From contig JAPFFF010000001.1 of the NCBI GenBank assembly GCA_039105265.1, positions 3,782,001 to 3,846,000 of the forward strand: a stretch of 64,000 bases of DNA, in the 5' to 3' direction. Position 1 is the first letter of the stretch, and every line of letters starts with the position of its first letter. The notes beneath the pieces are model-generated. The model ran no database searches. It was not told the DNA's origin and was given only the letters and a program-made list of their open reading frames with translations. Positions 60,401 to 64,000 of this stretch are shown piece by piece. A program made the position numbers and the translations under genes. Source of the DNA: Tritrichomonas musculus. Lineage: Eukaryota > Parabasalia > Tritrichomonadida > Tritrichomonadidae.

Positions 60401-62991
60401 TGTGCTGATTGTAATTGTTGATTAAGATTATTTTTCTTTTCTTTTAATTTTTCTATTTTTGAATCTTTTTCTTTGTTTTCTTTATCAAGTTCATCTATCT
60501 TTGTTTTAAGTGAATTTTTATCGTTATTGGCACTAGAAATTTCTTTTTCAAGTTCAGCAATTTTGTCTTGTAAAGTATCTTTTGTAATTGAAATATTGGC
60601 TGAAATATCAGTATCTTTATTTAGTAGTTCTTCATTTTCTTTTTGGAGTTCGCTTAATTTGTTTTCTAGTTCGACGTTTGCTTTTTGTTTTTCTTCGTTC
60701 TCTTCCTTTAAATTTGCCATTTCTTTCTCATATTTTTCCAAGTTTTGTTGATTCTTTTCAGCTTCTTGAGAGTTTTTTTCTTTTAATGCGTTGTTCTCTG
60801 CTTCGAGATTAGACATTTGATCTCTAAGAGATTGATTTTCATTCTCTGTACTTTGAAGTTGAGATTGAAGATCAGCTACTTTTTGTTTTAATTCATCATG
60901 TTCATCAGTTAGCTGAGCCAAATCAACTTGTTCATTAGAAGCATTCTTATTATTATTATCTTCTTCTTCTTTAGTTGTTGATAATAACTCATCTTTAGTT
61001 GATGATGATATTTCTTCTTTTGTTACTGTTGTTGTTGTTGCTGTTTGTTCTTCTTCTTCATTAACTGAAGTACTATAATTATTAAATGGACTATATAAGC
61101 GGTTATTTAAAGCTTGATTTGGTTTTTGAAGATCTTGAATTTTATTATTTAAATCATCAATTGTTGCTCTTAACTGAACGATTTCTTTTTGATTATTTTC
61201 TTTAATTTCTTTAAGTTCTTCATTTTCGCTAGCGAGTTTATCTTTTTCTTCATAAAAATTAAAAGCTTCTTCTTGAATCCGTTTTTTATCATCATCTTCA
61301 GTTGCTTTAAGTTGTTCATTTAATGTTTCTAAATCTAAAATTTTTTGTTTAAGATCATTTATTTCATTTTCTTTCTCTTTGATTTGCTCTTCTTGATTTA
61401 TAGCCAATTTTTCCAATTCTTCATGATTATGTAATTGATTATTATTTTGTTCTATGATTTGCTGAAATTCATCGTTTTCTTTATAAAGTTGTTCCTTCTC
61501 TTCATTTAATGTAGTAAGTTGTTTTTGAAGTTGTTCTTTTTCTTCAGCTAATGCAACAAGTTGTTTTTGAAGTTGATCATTATCTTCATTTAATGCAAGA
61601 AGTTGCTTGTATATCTTGTTTAATTGCACTGTGTTCAATTTGGAATCATCCGTGTCGTTTGAAACTGATAAATTTCGGATTTCTTCTAATAAAGAAGATT
61701 CATTGTTTTCATTGCCTCTCGATTTGGAACTGAGGCCGTTTTCATCTAAATATTCGTTAATTAGTTCATCAACACTTCCTTGTTCTAAGTTGTCGTGATT
61801 GGGATTGATTTCACTAACTTCGTTTATTTCACTGTTGTCTTTGATTTCGCTATTTTCTTGGTTTTCGTTGCTCTCGTCATGGACTTCTGTGTTTTCATTT
61901 AACTCGCTGCTTTCTTTTGTTTCATGATTTTGTTGTGCTTCTTGCTGTCCTTCACTCTCTAGTGTTTTCCCTGTTTCTGAGTTTTCTTTCGTTTCTTGAT
62001 TTTCTTTGGTTTCTTGATTATCTTGTGTTTCTGGATTTTCTTGTGTTTCTGGATTTTCTTGTGTTTCTGGATTTTCTTGCGTTTCTGGATTTTCTTGCGT
62101 TTCTGGATTTTCTTGCGCTTCTGGATTTTCTTGCGCTTCTGGATTTTCTTGCGTTTCTGGATTTTCTTGCGTTTCTTGATTATCTTGCGTTTCTTGATTA
62201 TCTTGTGTTTCTGGATTTTCTTGTGTTTCTTGATTTTCTTGTGTTTCTTCGTTTTCTTGCGTTTCTGGATTTTCTTGTGTTTCTGGATTTTCTTGCGTTT
62301 CTTGATTTTCTTGTGTATCCTGCAAAACATTGTTTTCTTGTGTTTCAATATTTGAATCATCATTTGCATCAATACTTTGCAAGATTTCAGTAATATCATC
62401 TAGCCCATCAGAATTTTCGACTGTTTTGCTGTCTTCATTTATTTCTGATTTATTGCTTATGTTGCTTTGGTCATTTTCTTTCTTATTTAAATCAATAACT
62501 TCATCTTCTTCATCTGCTTTATCAAACTCAATTCCGATTTCAATACTAAGACTATTGGATTTTGTTTTATTTGGTGAATAATTGTTATTATCTTTTTCAG
62601 AAGCCGTCATATCAGAAACGAAAAATTGATCTGAAAGAGCAGAAATATTTGATGTTGCAGTTTTTGAATTATCTGTATTTTCTAATTTTTGTTTAAGATC
62701 TTCATTTTCTTTTGTCAAAGTATTTACTTCATTAAATAATTCACTAATTTTAGCGATCGCCTCTTCCGAATTTTGAACATTGAGAATATTTAATATATTT
62801 TCTAATTCATTTTCAATTTTTTGAAAGTTATTGCGCAATGTATCGTTTTCTTCGATTAACGTTTGTAATTGATCGTCTGATTGGTTTATCTCTTTTTGTT
62901 TAGCTTCATCATCGTCATTAATAATATTATCAGTGATGTTTTCTAATTGAAGAATTTTTTCTGCTTCCTCTTCCTCTTGATTTGTCGACAT
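57469..62991 (-). CDS. Large coiled-coil protein with Glu/Thr/Gln hexapeptide repeats
   Basis: An 1840-residue structural protein of unknown function. It starts MSTNQEEEEAEKIL. An acidic N-terminal region contains a tandem hexapeptide repeat (PETQEN, about 18 copies, 18-bp DNA unit). A very long heptad-rich coiled coil follows (about 450-1150, with many LKEENEELxxK-type segments), broken by poly-Glu stretches. A Ser/Pro-rich region carries SPSAARPTFADIL and two shorter coiled segments. A C-terminal Ser/Asn/Pro region repeats SPNYxNNQR-like units (about 1530-1660), and the tail is basic and Gln-rich. Such architecture suits cytoskeletal, centrosomal or Golgi-tether proteins, but no diagnostic domain (for example GRIP) is visible. 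Many SP sites suggest phosphorylation. Confidence 0.85.
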   Translation of the reverse strand: MSTNQEEEEAEKILQLENITDNIINDDDEAKQKEINQSDDQLQTLIEENDTLRNNFQKIENELENILNILNVQNSEEAIAKISELFNEVNTLTKENEDLKQKLENTDNSKTATSNISALSDQFFVSDMTASEKDNNNYSPNKTKSNSLSIEIGIEFDKADEEDEVIDLNKKENDQSNISNKSEINEDSKTVENSDGLDDITEILQSIDANDDSNIETQENNVLQDTQENQETQENPETQENPETQENEETQENQETQENPETQDNQETQDNQETQENPETQENPEAQENPEAQENPETQENPETQENPETQENPETQENPETQDNQETKENQETKENSETGKTLESEGQQEAQQNHETKESSELNENTEVHDESNENQENSEIKDNSEINEVSEINPNHDNLEQGSVDELINEYLDENGLSSKSRGNENNESSLLEEIRNLSVSNDTDDSKLNTVQLNKIYKQLLALNEDNDQLQKQLVALAEEKEQLQKQLTTLNEEKEQLYKENDEFQQIIEQNNNQLHNHEELEKLAINQEEQIKEKENEINDLKQKILDLETLNEQLKATEDDDKKRIQEEAFNFYEEKDKLASENEELKEIKENNQKEIVQLRATIDDLNNKIQDLQKPNQALNNRLYSPFNNYSTSVNEEEEQTATTTTVTKEEISSSTKDELLSTTKEEEDNNNKNASNEQVDLAQLTDEHDELKQKVADLQSQLQSTENENQSLRDQMSNLEAENNALKEKNSQEAEKNQQNLEKYEKEMANLKEENEEKQKANVELENKLSELQKENEELLNKDTDISANISITKDTLQDKIAELEKEISSANNDKNSLKTKIDELDKENKEKDSKIEKLKEKKNNLNQQLQSAQKERDEFSEAAQEQQNTNEAIQEELNKLKIENDELKNKLIEYEQQIKNDKNEEENENEIENLDSDPLKSDIESNENLTENEKQKEFKEEEEEDQINEFHFEGKEKEEEEEINNNKDSQLIVIEEEEEEIDQNKELQSSSKDKINGEEEEKVEIEDIIPAFDDIQNANSTIRQLREEAENLKKENESLKQKVDQLQKECESKDEELQNASDQIQILKERIEKELATINSQIEQAQQEEKEEEEEEAKDEQNENENENENDFYDFKQQDKEEMSLTVPAKKSQNKAKNKTDKLSKTSPNNSYLSTSSSAANTNASPRQHSSRIPSPSAARPTFADILQKNTDLEMRLIETEEKLNKAFDLQAELYDIAREKIAKFEERMSIFADSVALKIEQAEKAAFDIGNKAASSSKLNAQLSKSCQDLITSIWNEFGTGEPPNITRLATHILQSPTTRLSQSPTPRNSPQRISPSKLLNSKISPARQTNRNSFLNGASSPSSPQFVPRTDNDLLIKVTESVLNLQYIGVKGIQQKCSQLEKKVELLESALNEEQKAHSADKEIASNQLIDKMKQLKVMQDEQKILRQKASGISPEIEQFISNVKLEIGRIGEKMHHEHALLVNDNQRIQRNRRTNNKNSNSPSSSSSSKPIDNYPLLSTTSSAPRSANTSNNPSSSVSPNYVNNQKSSVSPNYGNNQRKSPSASPSYANNQRLSQSASPNYNRSSQSVSPNYATNQRQSPSALPTYPSKDKSSPYVSSNYVNNQRNSQSVSPNFASNEQTSPSISSNFASNQRSSPSSSTKRKSPQRQQNYVASPSETSSSSKPLINYPFYSNSSALKSSNAAVLNSPIQNSDTFSRNSPSPPRKSPTRTKILNSNNSSPSKASRKQTNKTTFSEFSSPNQQKQKYSQSDTESSQKYRKQANPYTNYFNQYKYRRHNNYDDLNNDDDEQNLEKEQESYHYQFQSWPDQEQKEPNQRQTKRNRFNPA
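61981..62322 (-). repeat. 18-bp coding repeat (PETQEN)
   Basis: About eighteen in-frame 18-bp units encoding PETQEN with variants (PEAQEN, QETQDN, EETQEN) in the coiled-coil gene. The antisense frames through it are repeat shadows. Confidence 0.92.
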
Positions 62992-63495
62992 TTATATCTT
63001 GAGAAAAGTCTAAACGTTTTTTTTTATAAAATTTTCAAAATTGAAATTCATTGAATTTTTTGAATTTATTTAAAATTTATAAATGCAATCTATCTGGCTC
63101 AAGTGCTTCTACAAAAAAATAAGAGATTTAAATTTAAAATGCATAAACAAGTTTAATTTTTTTTATCATTTATTGCTTTTTCTGATTAAAACTGTTCATA
63201 TTGTTATATCTCGTCATTGCAAACAGTCAGTAAGCAATCTATATAATCTGGTATTTACATAAAACAGCGCATTTGGCATCATAATAGGATAAATTTCCAA
63301 CATAAAATAAAAATTATATTTTATTAAGAATAGCCTTCTTGTCAAGAAGTTCCTGATAAATTTTTGCTTTCTATTTAATTTCCACCTGGATTGCATAACT
63401 TTTCTTTTTGCTAATATAAATGGTTAATTAACATCTCTTTGATTTAAAGTCGTGTTTAAATATAATATAAATTATTTTAACAAAGAAAAAAATCG
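62992..63495. other. Intergenic gap between two coiled-coil genes
   Basis: About 504 nt, AT-rich. A degenerate GAATTTTTTGAATTT at about 63052-63066 lies on the promoter side of the 1840-residue gene. A 60-codon minus-strand frame at 63214-63396 has no support and looks like chance. No RNA gene or repeat is seen. Confidence 0.6.
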
Positions 63496-64000
63496 CTAAG
63501 TATTATTATTATTCTCATTTGGACTAAATAAGACAAAACTTGACATCTTCTTATAAAAAGATATGATAGGATGATGTAAATTAATTCTTAATGCAACATC
63601 ATCAACTTCATCTACTAAAGTTTTATAAGATGATTGATAATTTTGTATCATATTATATATTTCTTCTAGTCCTGATTTATAAATCGAAAATGCTTTGAAA
63701 GCAGCTTTTGTAAATTTGGAATAAGCATTCTTTTGGTTTTCTAGCATCTCTTTCAAAGAATAGTTTTCTTTCATTATTTGTTCAAGTTCTTGAATTAATG
63801 GATTGCTTTGATCAACTTTATTTTTCTCATTGATGTCTTCAATTTTTTTACTAATATCTTCATAGCATTTGTTTAATTCGTTTAAAGTCTCAATTTTCTC
63901 TTCTTGATTTTTGAGTTTTTCTTTAATATCATCTTGAATAAACTTTTCTTGTATTTGTTCAATTATATATAATTTTCTGGCTTCATCACTATTTTTTCTT
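63496..64000 (-). CDS. Coiled-coil protein, 3' end only (5' part beyond window)
   Basis: The minus-strand frame is open from the window edge at 64000 to the stop at 63496, about 167 codons, so this is the C-terminal part of a longer gene rather than the 92-codon frame starting at 63774. It reads as helical and Lys/Glu/Asn-rich, for example QEEKIETLNELNKCYEDIS and QELEQIMKENYSLKEML, typical coiled coil, ending FSPNENNNNT. Function unknown. It may be a cytoskeletal or tether protein like its neighbour. Confidence 0.75.
   Translation of the reverse strand, partial: RKNSDEARKLYIIEQIQEKFIQDDIKEKLKNQEEKIETLNELNKCYEDISKKIEDINEKNKVDQSNPLIQELEQIMKENYSLKEMLENQKNAYSKFTKAAFKAFSIYKSGLEEIYNMIQNYQSSYKTLVDEVDDVALRINLHHPIISFYKKMSSFVLFSPNENNNNT

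Noticed and set aside
61917-62393. Plus-strand hydrophobic frames across the PETQEN repeat
   Set aside because: Shadows of a repeat in a well-supported minus-strand gene; the FLDFL-type repeats are not a real membrane protein.

Overview
The window is a eukaryotic, very AT-rich chromosomal segment with long intronless reading frames, short gaps between genes and short 5' leaders. The best fit is a parabasalid protist of the Trichomonas/Tritrichomonas group, and Asn/Glu-rich low-complexity insertions make me lean to a Tritrichomonas-like genome. Four genes have a TCATTT initiator-like motif 7-18 nt before the ATG, as in trichomonads. Other support comes from a three-repeat Myb factor, ankyrin proteins with the trichomonad-style N-terminal module, a NEK kinase, and Mutator- and pogo-type transposons. 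I found no introns, tRNA or rRNA genes.

Layout. 45-2018: a non-coding inverted-repeat element with iterons at its ends and a 43-bp minisatellite, ending about 160 bp before the start of a Myb gene (2194-3198, +). Next come a predicted N-myristoylated propeller-like protein (3446-4927, +) and gamma-COP (5303-7753, -). 7754-9447 is a gene-poor gap with a GC-rich island and a hairpin.

9448-25901 is a transposon nest. A TTAA-flanked Kolobok/Mutator-domain element (9679-23445) sits inside the 5' end of an ankyrin-type gene. That element was later hit by a complete Mutator-like element (10285-20254), whose arms are inverted arrays of a 129-bp satellite, 23 copies on one side and 34 on the other. 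A pogo-family element (23707-25901) lies just beyond.

26288-64000 is dense with ordinary genes: a Lys/Asp-repeat type I membrane protein (+), a TOR-like PI3K-related kinase (-), a vWA-UBC fusion (+), a frameshifted ankyrin gene (-), a DEDDy exonuclease fused to RNA-binding domains (-), a giant ubiquitin protease (-), an Arp4-like actin-related protein (-), a NEK kinase (-), a 1840-residue coiled-coil protein (-) and the 3' end of another coiled-coil gene (-). The last six genes (41064-64000) all lie on the minus strand, but nothing suggests an operon. The cellular genes cover transcription, vesicle traffic, growth signalling, ubiquitin turnover, RNA processing and cell-cycle or cytoskeletal control. 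They look like core-genome genes interrupted by one transposon-rich island.

Most notable points: the satellite-armed Mutator element; two nested insertions whose target sites rejoin cleanly (an ankyrin reading frame at TTAA, a 133-bp repeat at TTCAATTG); a recurring TCAAAAAGTT motif before many genes and inside the element next to Myb; a TOR with isoleucine where rapamycin-sensitive TORs have serine; and two unusual domain fusions.
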